Below are positions 48,076 to 59,057 of a DNA stretch of 64,000 bases, one piece after another. Positions within the stretch are counted from its first letter, which is position 1; every line of letters starts with the position of its first letter. This stretch comes from Emergomyces orientalis (Eukaryota > Ascomycota > Eurotiomycetes > Onygenales > Ajellomycetaceae): the NCBI GenBank assembly GCA_002110485.1, contig MOWL01000067.1, positions 2,604,001-2,668,000 of the forward strand. The letters run 5' to 3'. The position numbers were made by a program, and so were the translations under genes. The notes beneath the pieces were generated by a model. That model was not told the origin of the DNA. It did no database searches and saw nothing but the letters and a program-made list of their open reading frames with translations.

Positions 48076-49869
48076 ATGAATCTCCCTGCGCCCCGGACCT
48101 CAAAACCCTCTACTCGTAGCAGAAATGATAGAATTTTCTCCCGGCGAGAAATTGAGGGCCTCATTGCAGATGGCAGGCACATCATAATCTTAGATGGGAT
48201 GGTTCTCAAGGTAGATGCTTGGATACCGTTCCATCCCGGCGGATATAAATCTATCAAACACATGGTTGGGAGGGATGCTACGGATGAAATCACGGCGTAT
48301 GGATATGCACCTTCGTCCTTGTTTTATTTCTGATGCATATATTACTTTAATCAGTGTCATTGAAATTCAAACTGACAATATTGTAGTCTACATTCCTCAG
48401 AGGCTCGCCAACGGATGAATTCGTTCCAGATTGGTCGAATCGAAGGCCGCTGGATGAACTTTCTACCCCCTATCCAGGGCGGGAAATTTCGCCCGTACAA
48501 CAAGGATGAACCCCATACGTCTGAAATTGGCGATGGGGATTCCTCAGAACAGGACATCTCAGATCCCCCCTCGCCAATATTCGAACCCGTCGAGGGTACA
48601 TCCAGACGCAGAGGCCCAGCATCCTCTGTCTCCTCCGTGACATCCAATTCCATCGACTCCAAGACCGATTCCAAACCAAATTCGAGGCCTCTTTTCCTGG
48701 ATGCTCGCACCCGACAGGAAATACTCATGGATCTCGCGAAATATCCATCACTTGATGCCAAAACCCAGGATTTCATCATTAAGAAGTACAGGGCTCTGCA
48801 CGAGCAGGTCAAAGCAGAAGGCCTGTATGACTGCGACTACTTTGCGTACCTAATCGAATCATTCCGCTACACTCTCCTGGGAGGCCTGGCACTCTATTTC
48901 CTCTGGCGGGGTTGGTATGCAACCTCCGGTGCATTCCTCGGAGCCCTGTGGCACCAGCTAGTTTTCACCGTCCACGACGCCGGCCACCTGGGCATAACCC
49001 ACAACTTCCACGTGGACACTGTCATCGGCATACTTATCGCAGACTACATTGGCGGCTTAAGCATCGGTTGGTGGAAGCGCAACCACAACGTCCACCACAT
49101 CGTCACCAACTCCCCCGAACACGACCCAGACATCGAGCACATGCCCTTCTTCGCCATCTCGCATCGCTTCTTCGACAGCCTCCTCTCAACTTACTATGAC
49201 CGCATAATGGCCTATGACATCTTCTCCAAATTCCTCATCCGCTACCAACACTTCCTCTACTACCCCATCCTAACCTTCGGCCGCTTCAACCTTTACCGCC
49301 TAAGCTGGGAGTACCTTCTAGGTGGGCAAGCACCCCGCAAAGGCCCTGCGTGGTGGCACCGCTGGTTCGAACTGGTCGGCCAGCTCTTCTTCTGGACCTG
49401 GTTCGGCTACGGCGTACTCTACCTCAGCATCCCAGACTGGCCCAACCGCATCCTCTTCATCCTAATCAGCCACGCCGTCACTATGCCCTTGCATGTGCAA
49501 ATCACCCTCTCACATTTCGCCATGTCTACCGCCGACCTAGGCGTGAATGAATCGTTCCCGCAAAAGATGCTGCGAACAACCATGGACGTCGACTGTCCGC
49601 AGTGGCTGGACTTTTTCCATGGCGGATTACAATTCCAGGCGATCCATCATCTATTCCCGCGGATGCCGAGGCATAATTTGCGCAAGGCGCAGAAGCTTGT
49701 TATGCAGTTTTGTAGGGAGGTTGAAGTGCCTTACGCGATTTTTTCTTTTTTGGATGGGAATAAGGAGGTTATTGGGCGGCTGGGGGAGGTGGCGGGGCAG
49801 GCGAGATTGTTGGCGGAGTGTCAGAGAAGTATCATTGCGGAACAGGGGTTGCATGGCCATGTTCATTGA
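48076..49869 (+). CDS. Delta-8 sphingolipid desaturase (cytochrome b5 fusion)
   Basis: ER membrane enzyme that puts the delta-8 double bond into the sphingoid base of fungal glucosylceramides. Two exons, 48076-48296 and 48387-49869, join in frame to 567 residues. The N-terminal cytochrome b5 domain has the haem-binding FHPGG and runs through the splice into DEITALHSSEARQRM. After a Ser/Pro/Glu-rich linker, the desaturase domain has all three histidine boxes: HDAGH, HNVHH and QAIHH (the Gln-x-x-His-His form of front-end desaturases). Hydrophobic segments flank the boxes. A delta-6-type fatty acid desaturase has the same layout, but the RIEGRWMNFLPPIQGGKFRP linker is typical of the fungal sphingolipid enzyme. 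Confidence 0.93.
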
Positions 49870-50446
49870 TGTTTGTTGCTACTTTTTGATATGATATGCT
49901 TAGTGTTTGGTTTTGTTATGATTGGTGAGCGTCTCTTAGCTTTTTAGAGATTTGGTTGGCTGTTTGTTTTATTTATTTATTTATTTCCTTGTCGTTATAA
50001 TCTCTCCTAGTCAGTTTATGGGGTTTTCTTTTGTGGTTTATCGCTCTATGTTTTACTTTTCTTGTTTGCTGAATTCGTGCTTTCGTCCGCTGATCGAACT
50101 GTACAGCAGTGCAGTTGCATGCGCTGTACATGACTTTTACATACCCTCCGCGTACATACATTAGAAGACACCTTAGATACGGACGTATGTTGATGCATAC
50201 CTCCATACACACCTACCTACCAACATACATACATAGATACGGCAAACTCATTCAGCTTCATATATATAATAACTTCATTCAATATTTACAACCAAATCTG
50301 GCCACCCACCACAAATACTCCAACTCTTTACGGGGAAAAACAATCCAACACTCAAACCAAGACACTATATCATCTTCGGTCTTGATCGCAGTCTTGCTCC
50401 TCATGGTCTTCTCGCGGGGTTTAACTTCATCTATATTCTTCACAAT
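49870..50446. other. 3'-3' intergenic region
   Basis: Gap between the desaturase and the ASCC2-like gene. Contains a TTTA tandem near 49969-49986. No gene supported. Confidence 0.6.
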
Positions 50447-52615
50447 TCACAATCCCCCTCTGGCCATCTTCTTCGCTCTCTGATCTCGCCGATTATGATT
50501 CGCTCGGCTACCCTTATTCGCATCCTTCCGCTGCCTCGCCACCGCCGTCTCTCGCTCGCCAGAAGGACCAGCTACATTCCCACTGCCACCACCACCACCA
50601 CCACGTCCACCACGGCCCTCTCGGCCCCTGCCCCTCCCGCGGCCTCCACCACCACCACCTCTACCCCCACGCCCACCCCCATCCGTCTCCTCCCCCTCCG
50701 TCCCCGTCCCAGACTCCACCCCCTCACGCCTCCTATACGCTGTCGCCGGCAAATCGGGTTGGCGATTCGCACCGCCACCACCAAACCCGGCGCCAAGCGT
50801 AAAACTACGCTCAATCCGCGCTATCCGCTTCGGGTCGCGCGTCAACATCACCGCCCATCCTTCAATCGCCTCATCGGTCATCCCCGTCTCCTCGCGCAAC
50901 TTCGCGCGGGGCGCTGAGCGGCGTGTGGCCGCGTCACGGGCGAAGAGAGCGGGGGTGGTTGTGTAGTGGGTGTAGAGCGTTTGATCGATGGCATTATATG
51001 TATGTGCAGGGTGCGCGGGGTGTAGGTGCGATGCTGCCGTGCGTATGTCGGCGTCGGTGTCGACGTCAGTGCCCGGGACGACTGCGTCAACCGTCCCGCC
51101 CACATCGGCCATGTCGTATGAATCATCGCGCTCGTCGTCGTCGGAGTCGAAGGCGGCGAGCGCGGAGAGGATGGCGGCTTTGTTGGCTGTGGTGGGCTTT
51201 TGGGAGAGCAGGTCATCGGCGGTTTGGTGGGTGTTTGCGCGGCCGTAATGTAGGGATTTGGGTGGAATGGTATGGCGTGTTAGGTCGGCGTTGTCGAAGA
51301 TATTTTTGCGCTGGAGGATGGTGGATGGTAATTGTGGTTGCGATGGAGGTAAAGGGGGTGATAGTGGTGGTGTAGATTTTGGTGCCAGGTGGTCGTGAAG
51401 GGCTGGTGTTCCAAGGTTCTGTTGGAGCTCTTCTGAAAGATCGAGATCTCGGAGCTGAGGAGCTAAAGAATCCTCGAGAAGATGTGATATGATGGTTTCG
51501 ACGTTGTCACCGTAATGGTCGAGGAGTTTGGCGATGTATCCAGTCCCCAGGTGGGGGAATAGGTCTTGGACTTGCGTTATAAGGGCCATTTTATGGATGT
51601 GGATATCTTGGGCACGATTGTGAGCGTCGATTTCGGCTTCATCATCCGCACGGCCCTTTCCCTTATCTTTTCGCTTTTTAATCCGTTGGTACCGGCTGTG
51701 GAAATGGCTACATTCAGTTTGATAAGTGCGCAGCGAAGAGACGAGATTCTGCCCTCTTTTCTGGCTCGCGCCAGCAAATACTATTTCCATCTTCCCTAGT
51801 AAATTGGTGCTGCATATTATATCCGATAGTAATGTTGGTTCTCTCTTCGTCCCCTTCCCATCCACGTTGGCGGCCGATTTCAGACTAAATAGCTGATCCA
51901 GCAATAGAGACGTCGCTGGGGGATCCAGTTTCAGCAATGACGCAAAAGCCACGTAGGCATTGGCCACGATAGTCTTCTGGAGAGTTGCGTTTATTTTATG
52001 ATTATTTCTATATGCATCAAACAGCGTATCGATATAATCAGAACCGGTCATTAAAACATGACCGGCGGAGGGAACTGTCAATGACAACAGGGTAAGCGAT
52101 CGCAGACGTTTGTCTGCCCTTGCTATACCATCTGCGGCCTTAGCTGGTAATAGATCATTCATAACCAACATTTTCCCCTTTTCGACGCTGGTGGTAAGAG
52201 CTCGCGATTCTTGATCCCATAACTGGGCCAAGAGTGTCTTTGGAGCGGGGCTAGAAATATACACCCGGCAAAAGGATGCAAGAAATTCCCAATCTAGAAG
52301 CTCAGCGGGTGGCGGATGGACCTCTAGCAGCTGTCTCTTTGTAAGAAAAAAACATAGCCGCCTTAAGTTTTTCAGTTTTGTGTCGGCATAAAGGCCGTCT
52401 CCGGTGGCCGCCTCCTGAAAAAAGGAAGCCAGGAACACTAGCATTGAATCATCTTTGGGGGCTGATGATTGAAATTCGTCCTGGGGTATCTTCAAACGTA
52501 GCTCAAGTAGAGCTATCCAGGCATCTAGACAAGCGCCCCATTCCTCATTCTGGAGGAGGCTCCGGACTGTGGCGGGGGGGAATGGGGCTAGCGGGGGAAG
52601 AGAGATGTGTGCCAT
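50447..52615 (-). CDS. CUE3: ASCC2/Cue3-like ribosome-quality-control factor with CUE domain
   Basis: Likely subunit of the RQT/ASC-1 complex that splits ribosomes stalled in collisions; its CUE domain reads ubiquitin on the stalled ribosome. From the ATG at 52613-52615 it is 722 residues without intron; the frame is open for 37 codons upstream, but MAHISLPPLAPFPP is the natural start. Residues 1-320 form the helical ASCC2 N-terminal region (SLLQNEEWGACLDAWIALLE and on). The CUE domain is at about 343-387 (MALITQVQDLFPHLGTGYIA, then YGDNVETIISHLLEDSL). After it come a Pro-rich linker, NIFDNADLTRHTIPP, and a C-terminal Arg/Gly-rich tail. Identity as ASCC2 rests on this order and the CUE; moderate-to-high confidence. 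Confidence 0.85.
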   Translation of the reverse strand: MAHISLPPLAPFPPATVRSLLQNEEWGACLDAWIALLELRLKIPQDEFQSSAPKDDSMLVFLASFFQEAATGDGLYADTKLKNLRRLCFFLTKRQLLEVHPPPAELLDWEFLASFCRVYISSPAPKTLLAQLWDQESRALTTSVEKGKMLVMNDLLPAKAADGIARADKRLRSLTLLSLTVPSAGHVLMTGSDYIDTLFDAYRNNHKINATLQKTIVANAYVAFASLLKLDPPATSLLLDQLFSLKSAANVDGKGTKREPTLLSDIICSTNLLGKMEIVFAGASQKRGQNLVSSLRTYQTECSHFHSRYQRIKKRKDKGKGRADDEAEIDAHNRAQDIHIHKMALITQVQDLFPHLGTGYIAKLLDHYGDNVETIISHLLEDSLAPQLRDLDLSEELQQNLGTPALHDHLAPKSTPPLSPPLPPSQPQLPSTILQRKNIFDNADLTRHTIPPKSLHYGRANTHQTADDLLSQKPTTANKAAILSALAAFDSDDDERDDSYDMADVGGTVDAVVPGTDVDTDADIRTAASHLHPAHPAHTYNAIDQTLYTHYTTTPALFARDAATRRSAPRAKLREETGMTDEAIEGWAVMLTRDPKRIARIERSFTLGAGFGGGGANRQPDLPATAYRRREGVESGTGTEGEETDGGGRGGRGGGGGGRGRGRGREGRGGRGGGGGGSGNVAGPSGERETAVARQRKDANKGSRANHNRRDQRAKKMARGGL

Positions 52616-53113
52616 TTTTAAAAATACGTACTCTCTTTTTTCTTTCTTTGGCAGCGATGAGGCCTTGTCTGCCAGGCACACACAAAAGATAGGGAAGAAA
52701 CAGAAATTCCCCAGAGGAGGGAACAAATAAAAGTATACAGTATAGTCATAAATCGATTGTACTAAATTGTTATTTCTCTATCAAAATCGGAAAGTTTGAG
52801 TTGGACCGGAGTCAGTTATTAGTCATCACCTGCAGCCTTATCTAAGCGAATGCCAAGACTTCCGCCCACAATCTCCCGCTTTATCAAAAATTCATCGCGA
52901 TTTCTTCGACTTTCTTGCTATCTCAAGCACATCACTTTTTTACGCAAACCCCAATAACAGCCTTTCATCACCTTACCGAACTCCCATTGTTCAGGTCTTG
53001 ATTGGCATCCCGCCGATAAATCACTGTACGTCAATTACATACCAATCCTCCAACAGCTGATCCCACACAGACACGACCAGCTAACCTAACACTACCATCC
53101 AGAATCCATCACC
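52616..53113. promoter_or_regulatory. Shared head-to-head promoter of ASCC2/Cue3-like gene and RPS20
   Basis: Only 498 bases separate the two divergent start codons, so both promoters and leaders must lie here. I see no TATA box in a convincing position. Pyrimidine tracts run towards the RPS20 start, as is usual for ribosomal protein genes. Confidence 0.6.
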
Positions 53114-53692
53114 ATGTCGTTCCAGAAGCCCGAGAAAGACTTCGGCGAGGGTCCCGTACGTACTTTCATAGCTTTATATCCCAATTGCCATGCGATTCAA
53201 AACTACCGCTCTTCAAAAATGGAATTGCGCACAACAACGGACAACTAACCCAGATCGGATAAAAATACATAGAAAATCCACAAGATCCGCATCACCCTCA
53301 CCTCGCGCAAGGTCGCCTCGCTCGAGAAGGTGTGCCAGGAGCTCATTGACCGTGCGCGCAGCAAGTCCCTCAACGTCAAGGGCCCTGTCAGACTCCCCAC
53401 CAAAACCCTGAAGATCTCTACCCGCAAGACCCCCAACGGTGAGGGTAGCAAGACCTGGGATATGTTTGAAATGCGCATCCATAAGCGGTTGATTGAGTGA
53501 GTACTGTTTCTCTCTTTTGTCAGGTTGGGGAGATTTTGGTGGGAGGTTTACTTTAGGGGCCAGGATTAGGAATTGTAAGGTTAATTTGATAATGTCATTT
53601 CCAACAGCCTGCACGCCCCCACCGAGACTGTCAAGCAGATCATCATTAACATCGAGGCTGGTGTTGAGGTTGAGGTTACCATTGCCGCATAG
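53114..53692 (+). CDS. RPS20: Small ribosomal subunit protein uS10 (S20 of eukaryotes)
   Basis: Component of the 40S head. Three exons, 53114-53155, 53273-53496 and 53608-53692, join in frame to 116 residues, near the 121 of yeast. Conserved text: KIHKIRITLTSRK, KGPVRLPTKTLKISTRKTPN, SKTWDMFEMRIHKRLID, then VTIAA at the end. The exposed N-terminal lysines (MSFQKPEK...) are where yeast uS10 is ubiquitinated on collided ribosomes. It lies head-to-head with the ASCC2/Cue3-like gene. The first coding exon is short (42 bases), a frequent arrangement in ribosomal protein genes. Confidence 0.97.
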
Positions 53693-54413
53693 ATGTGGGT
53701 TTCCTCTCCCAAGCATCTTGCATCCCGTAAAAGGGATAATGGATTAGACGGTTGATGGATGCGGGTTATTGGGGATGTGATATTCTACGGGTTAGTAAAT
53801 GAGTCGCGGCTTCTTGGCTGTCTGGGATGATGAGGATATTCGCCTGTACGGGCGGAAGGCGGACTCTTTTGTTGCTCTAATGTGTATACATAACCCCGTA
53901 ATCCGAAATGGAAAGAAAAAGTGTTCAAAATATAAATTTGAATACTTTTGAGTGATATTTTCTAGCTCATTTTTTTTTTCTTTTTCGTAATATGTAATGG
54001 ATGGCTTCTTAGTATGAAATTGAGCCTCTAGGATATACCCAATCAACAATATCATGACAGTGTGTGGATGTTACATAGCTTGATAAAAGGCAGCCCAGCA
54101 TACCATTATTGAATCAGCCATATGGAAAATGTGTTCACACAAACATCATACCAATTCATTGGGTATCACAACTCTACTCAATCCATACATCCATGAATAG
54201 TTATAGCCAATCGTTCACAAACGAAGAAGAAAATATATCCAATAGACCGCTCCGCAAAGTGGAACAAAGACCGGTTATTTCCCCCCCAAAAATAAAAACA
54301 AAAAAAGGTTACCAAAAACCCAACGCCATCACGTCTCTTCACCAAAAGGAAAAACAAATCCCTTAAAACTTCTCGTAAATATACAAATCTCACATACATC
54401 CCTTCTCCTTCCT
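53693..54413. other. 3'-3' intergenic region
   Basis: Gap between RPS20 and the nucleoporin gene. AT-rich, no gene supported. Confidence 0.6.
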
Positions 54414-55055
54414 TTACAAATCAAACCCACACCACTCCGCTCTGGGAGGCACCTCCGGAACTTTCACAGTTGCCTTCCCCCCTTCTCCAACCCCATCCCC
54501 AAACCCCCTATGCTCCCTCACAAACCGATAAACTGCCTCAATCTCCGCCGTATACTCCTCCGCCGTCCCCTCCGCATCCCTCAATGTCTCCGGTCTTGGC
54601 GGCCCATCGGGGAAATATATACGCACAAACGTCCCCGCGTCATCCGGATGCTGGTAGCTGGGTTCGTTATCAATGTATTTTACTGCTTGGCCCTTCCATG
54701 ATAAAAGGCGTTTGGTTGCTGGGTCGCGTCGGGTTTCGCCGTGGAGGGAGGGGAGGGGGTTTAAGTGTGGTTTGGCCTTTTGGGAGAAGGTGGTAGATGG
54801 TGTGGTGGTTATGGTGGTGGGCGGAAGTGCGGCAGAGAAGGGGTTCTGGTGGGTTGTGGGTTGGGCGGGTGCTAGAGGATTTTGAGGCTGGAGTTGGCTG
54901 AAAGGACCAGGTGCTTGCTGCTGCTGCTGCTGCTGCTGCTGTTGCAGTTGCGGTTGCGGTTGGCCGAACGGGTTTTGTTGCTGTGGCTGCGGTTGCCCGA
55001 ATGGCTGCTGCTGTGGCTGCTGTAACGACTGAGTCGAGGGCTGGCCGAATGGGTT

Positions 55056-55114
<59 letters not shown>

Positions 55115-56671
55115 GGTTCTGCGGTTGGACCTGCGCAAAGGGGGAAGATGTACTTGGCTTGCCGAAAGGGGTCGCTTGCGTTTGCGCAGACTGGGCAAAC
55201 GGCGACTGGCCAAATCCAGAGGCTGGGCCGGAAGGTTGCCCAAAGGGAGCAGCAGGCTGGGCGCTTCCCAACGCTGATGGCGGGCCAAAAGGGGTAGGTT
55301 GGCCCGATGATGGGTTCCCAAATGCTGATTGCTGCCCGAGGGCTGATGGCTGGCCCAATGGTGAAGGGTTGTCTGCCGACGGCCCTGCTGCTTGACCAAA
55401 CCCAGACGGCTGACCAAACGGCGGTGTTATCGTTGTCGTTGCTGCTGCTGCTGCTGCTGCTGCTGAGGGCTGTGCGAAGGCAGGAGGTTGGCCGAAAGGC
55501 GTTGTTGTGGCGTGACCTGTTCTGCCTTCAATGATATCAATCCGGTTTGGATGGGTATTCTCGCCCTGTATGATATATCTGATGGCTCCCTCCGTATCAT
55601 TTAGAATAGTTTGTATCTGAGCTTCTGTCTCAGCATAAAGCTTCATCGCATCCTGGACTGCCTGTTGGGCATTTCCAGCTGCTGCTGCGGCATAATGCAA
55701 CGCCCGCATTTCTTCGAAGCTCTGCTCCCGCTGCGGGCCTCCGAAGAGCTGTATGGGGGCATTTTTACCTGGTCCGTAACATGAAAAGATCCATTGCGGC
55801 CTACCTTTTCCGGGGGTAAGATCGGCTTTTATGTCATCAGGGTTCAGCGCGTATCTGTGGTTCGTAGGCTGTCAATAAAAGTATATGGAATATGGCTGGG
55901 ATTGAATATTATCTTTGGGGAAACTTACTTGTTGTCTTTGTTGTCTTTGAGTCCACCTAGAAAAGGAGCACTGTTAATTTCCTGCTTCGCCATACTCCAA
56001 AGCAAAACCGATGTAGTTGCTGATTGATATCTGTGATCGCGATGGTACACGTTGTATCCAGGAGAAAAGATAAAGGCTGGAAGAGGCAACAACGGTCCAG
56101 CAATAGAGCCGACACAAGAGAAAGGATCAAACAGCTCAACTACAACGACGCTCAAAATCCTTCCAAACAAACATCAATCCAATTGACAATTGACAAATAC
56201 ATTTCTCCCCGCCCAACTCACGAATGAACACATCGCTCGGGCATCAACACAACCACCACCAAATGTAACCCGAGCCAGCCCAACAAGAGACATCCTCACT
56301 CACTCGTATAGCAGGAAAGAAAGAAGAAGAAAAACAGCTACATACCTCCAAATGCGCCACCACCAGCACCTCCAAAACCTCCCCCGGTCTGTCCCTGCTG
56401 GAACACGCCAAACCGATTTCCGCCACCTCCGAATGGGGCCGACGACGCCGCGGACTGGGCGCCTGGATGCTCATTCTTACATCGATCTAGTTAACATAAT
56501 TAGCAATGGATTTAACCTGGGCGGAAATTTGGTAGGGAATAGTGATAGAAGTGGATAACGGATAATGGATAATGGATAATGGATAATGGATAATGGATAA
56601 TGGATAATGAATGATAGATACTCACCACCGAACTTGCACCGGCCCTGTTGGTAGAAGATGCAGATGGGCAT
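54414..56671 (-). CDS. FG nucleoporin with CCCH zinc finger (Nup42/Amo1-like)
   Basis: Cytoplasmic-side nuclear-pore protein implicated in mRNA export. Four minus-strand exons, 56626-56671, 56346-56486, 55929-55956 and 54414-55854, join in frame to 551 residues. The N-terminus is a CCCH finger (PICIFYQQGRCKFGDRCKNEH), split by intron 1. Then comes a Gly/Phe-rich stretch, a conserved region (IKADLTPGKGRPQWIFSCYG and GGPQREQSFEEMRALHY), and a long FG domain of PFGQP repeats with a tract of 20 glutamines, all CAA, at 55056-55115. The C-terminus (VRIYFPDGPP) is ordinary. Intron 1 contains a 7-base tandem repeat. Confidence 0.9.
55056..55115 (-). repeat. (CAA)20 microsatellite coding polyglutamine
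   Basis: Twenty uninterrupted CAA codons in the FG domain of the Nup42-like gene. Neighbouring CAG/CAA tracts (about 54913-54945 and 55438-55465) are shorter. The purity of the codons suggests recent slippage, so repeat number may vary between strains. Confidence 0.9.
56553..56608. repeat. 7-base tandem repeat GGATAAT in intron 1 of the nucleoporin gene
   Basis: One variant copy (GGATAAC) followed by seven perfect copies, within the intron between 56487 and 56625. Likely polymorphic; no function is implied. Confidence 0.95.
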
Positions 56672-57507
56672 GGTTGCTTTTGTTTTGTTTTGTTCTTTGC
56701 TGGCTTTATCAAGCTGCTGGCGGCATTTATATCATTTATTTATGCTGTTTATTTTAATTTTTATTAGTAGGGACAAAGAGCTTAGATACTATCGAATATG
56801 CGCATTTCGAGTGATGAGCTTGGTGAGTGCTCGTGCTGTGAAAGCGGCCAAGTCACCGCGTTTTGGTAAAAGCAGCTAAATATCGCGTTGCCGGGGGTTG
56901 GGAGAATAATGCTTTATGATACATGTGTGGGAGGTGTATTTTTATACGAAGAATAGCCCAGGAGGAGAATGTATACTGTACATGCAGTTAATCTGCACCG
57001 CGGACTGTTTTTTAAGAAGACGGGGCGATGTTTGCCGTCGGAGCTGGGAAAAGCTTTTTGGGCGACTTTTTTGGGCGTGCACCTTTGCTGGCAGACTAAA
57101 ATATAAACTAAGAATGAAAACAGCATGAAAAGAGAGACAAACTCAATTATACTATTATATTTATTATTATTATTACTAGTAGTAGTATTCAATGAATTTC
57201 TGTTTTTAAGTCTCGCCCCCGTATTTCACTGCTTGATCAAAACAATTTGATCAATATAGCTAGCTCCAAATGGAGCTTTACACCAAATGGTTTTCTGGAA
57301 TGATATCTGCTTCAGTAGCGACTTCACGCAGCTTGAATCATAAAAGTATATGTATGATACGTAAATCGGATGCCAATTCCCACAAATTCGAGCCGATTAC
57401 CTTTGCATCGAAAGGAAAACATAAATACGCCAAAATCACCCCATGCGCCTACCGCTAAATGCCAAACTAAAAACACTACCACCGCCCCAAGAAGCCCATT
57501 CTTGACT
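56672..57507. other. Intergenic region upstream of the nucleoporin gene
   Basis: Promoter of the Nup42-like gene and 3' flank of the ELYS gene. AT-rich, with no supportable gene; frames are short and low complexity. Confidence 0.5.
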
Positions 57508-58698
57508 CTATTGTCTATCACCACCGCCAACAAACAAACCTGCCCCCGCAGAACCCCCAAGCCCTGACGAGCTCGCTCTCAGATTCTTCCTCAAATCATC
57601 CCAATTCAACCCCTCAATCTTCCTCCCGCCCAACGACTCCAAATCGTCCCTGTTCAAATCCTGCAGCCGGCCCGTTGCCACCCGGCGCATCATAACCGTA
57701 TCCTTCGCCCCCGGTAAATTCCTCGCCTTCCCTGTCAACAAACACGCCTCGAACCAGCTCTCTTCCTCCGCGTTGAAGGGAAGGTTTATAAGCTCCATGG
57801 CGCGCTTGGCGCGGGCTTCGCCGGGTTTAGTAGTGGATAGGACGAAGAAGACGAGCTGTTCGAGGAGGTCGCGGTGGGAGGTTGGGGAGGGTTGTTTGCG
57901 GGAAAAGTAGAAGGCATCCGTAATGTGGGTACGGCAGAGGAGCGCGAAGTAAGCATTTAGGGCTTTCGGGGTCGCGAGGGGTGGGGAGGCAGTGAGGTAG
58001 TATGCTGTTGCCAGGCTGTCGTCGTCATTTTCGCTGGAGCCTTGTTGTTGCTGTTGCTTTTGCTGCTTTGGGTGGGTTGCGAGGACGTAGAGGATTTCGT
58101 CAGGGAAGGTGGGGAGGAGAGAGGGTTCTGTTAGGTATTCTAGTGCTCTCTATATTATAATATCAATTAGTAGGAGTCCTAAATGGTGTATAAAAAGGGA
58201 GATCGTGGACTGGAATGCGATGAACCCTAAACTCCAATCTATCAAGGTGCCACAGGCCCTCAATGAATAGTCTGTATTTCTCTGGTAGATAGCATCGTCG
58301 CGCAAACTGTAAACTGGCATCTCCACTGCTTGTATTTCGGAGATCCCTAAGGATGTAATATATCAACGCCTGCTTGTGGTGATTTGGTGACGAAGAGGAT
58401 ACGATTTGCGCATAAAGACTGCGCAGGGCTTGGTTGGTTCGGGGTGGGTAGACTCGCGACGCTTCACCATACAAATATTAGAATATGTACGAGTCTAAAA
58501 GCATCCAACGAAAATACAATATTTTGTAGGGGGCTGCTAGTTACCGGCATCAATATTCAGGGCTTTGAGGAGCCTGTCAACGAAGAGGACATTTTCTAGA
58601 GCTCGTCTGTTGGCAATGATTTGGTCGTATGTTTTTGAGTCGTAGTTGGAATCCCGCTTGAAGGAGAACGTGGCGTCGAATTCCTCCCAGGGCGCCAT
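57508..58698 (-). CDS. ELYS-domain nuclear-pore protein
   Basis: Member of the ELYS-like family (fission yeast Ely5), which binds the Nup107-160 outer-ring complex. Three minus-strand exons, 58545-58698, 58226-58461 and 57508-58149, join in frame to 343 residues. The N-terminal part (TYDQIIANRRALENVLFVDR, then SRVYPPRTNQALRSLYAQI) and the helical middle (EKYRLFIEGLWHLDRLEF, RALEYLTEP) match the ELYS domain. A short Gln tract interrupts it at HPKQQKQQQQQ. Fungal ELYS proteins lack the large beta-propeller and AT-hook of animals, and this one does too. The C-terminus is Gly/Ser-rich. One donor, gttcat at exon 2, is weak but needed for the frame. Confidence 0.85.
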
Positions 58699-59057
58699 TC
58701 TGAGTAGTGTCTACTACTTGTATACCTAGGTACTTATTGTATCTGCTAATTCCCTTTCCCCGTGTCAATCCAAAGTTGAAACAGTAAATAAAATAAAATA
58801 CAATTAAAATGAGAATAAAATGAAAATGTAAGGTGTTTTGATGCCAAGAAATGAATTACATAATTGAATCGCTGATCACTTCCCAGATTGGTTAAACGTA
58901 AACATCAACACAAAAGAACGAAAGAGCCGCATCCAAACATCGAACATTCGACTTCAACTTCAACATTCAACATTCAACGACGACAATATATACCTCGGTA
59001 TATACACGCTAACCACGACATTACCAGGCACATTCACCACGTACACCACATGCTACA
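58699..59057. promoter_or_regulatory. Shared head-to-head promoter of ELYS and SMC4 genes
   Basis: Only 359 bases between the divergent start codons. It has two exact CATTCAA heptamers (58964-58970 and 58971-58977) and a CATTCGA variant at 58945-58951, all 81-113 bases before the SMC4 ATG. Coregulation of the two nuclear genes is plausible but unproven. Confidence 0.6.
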
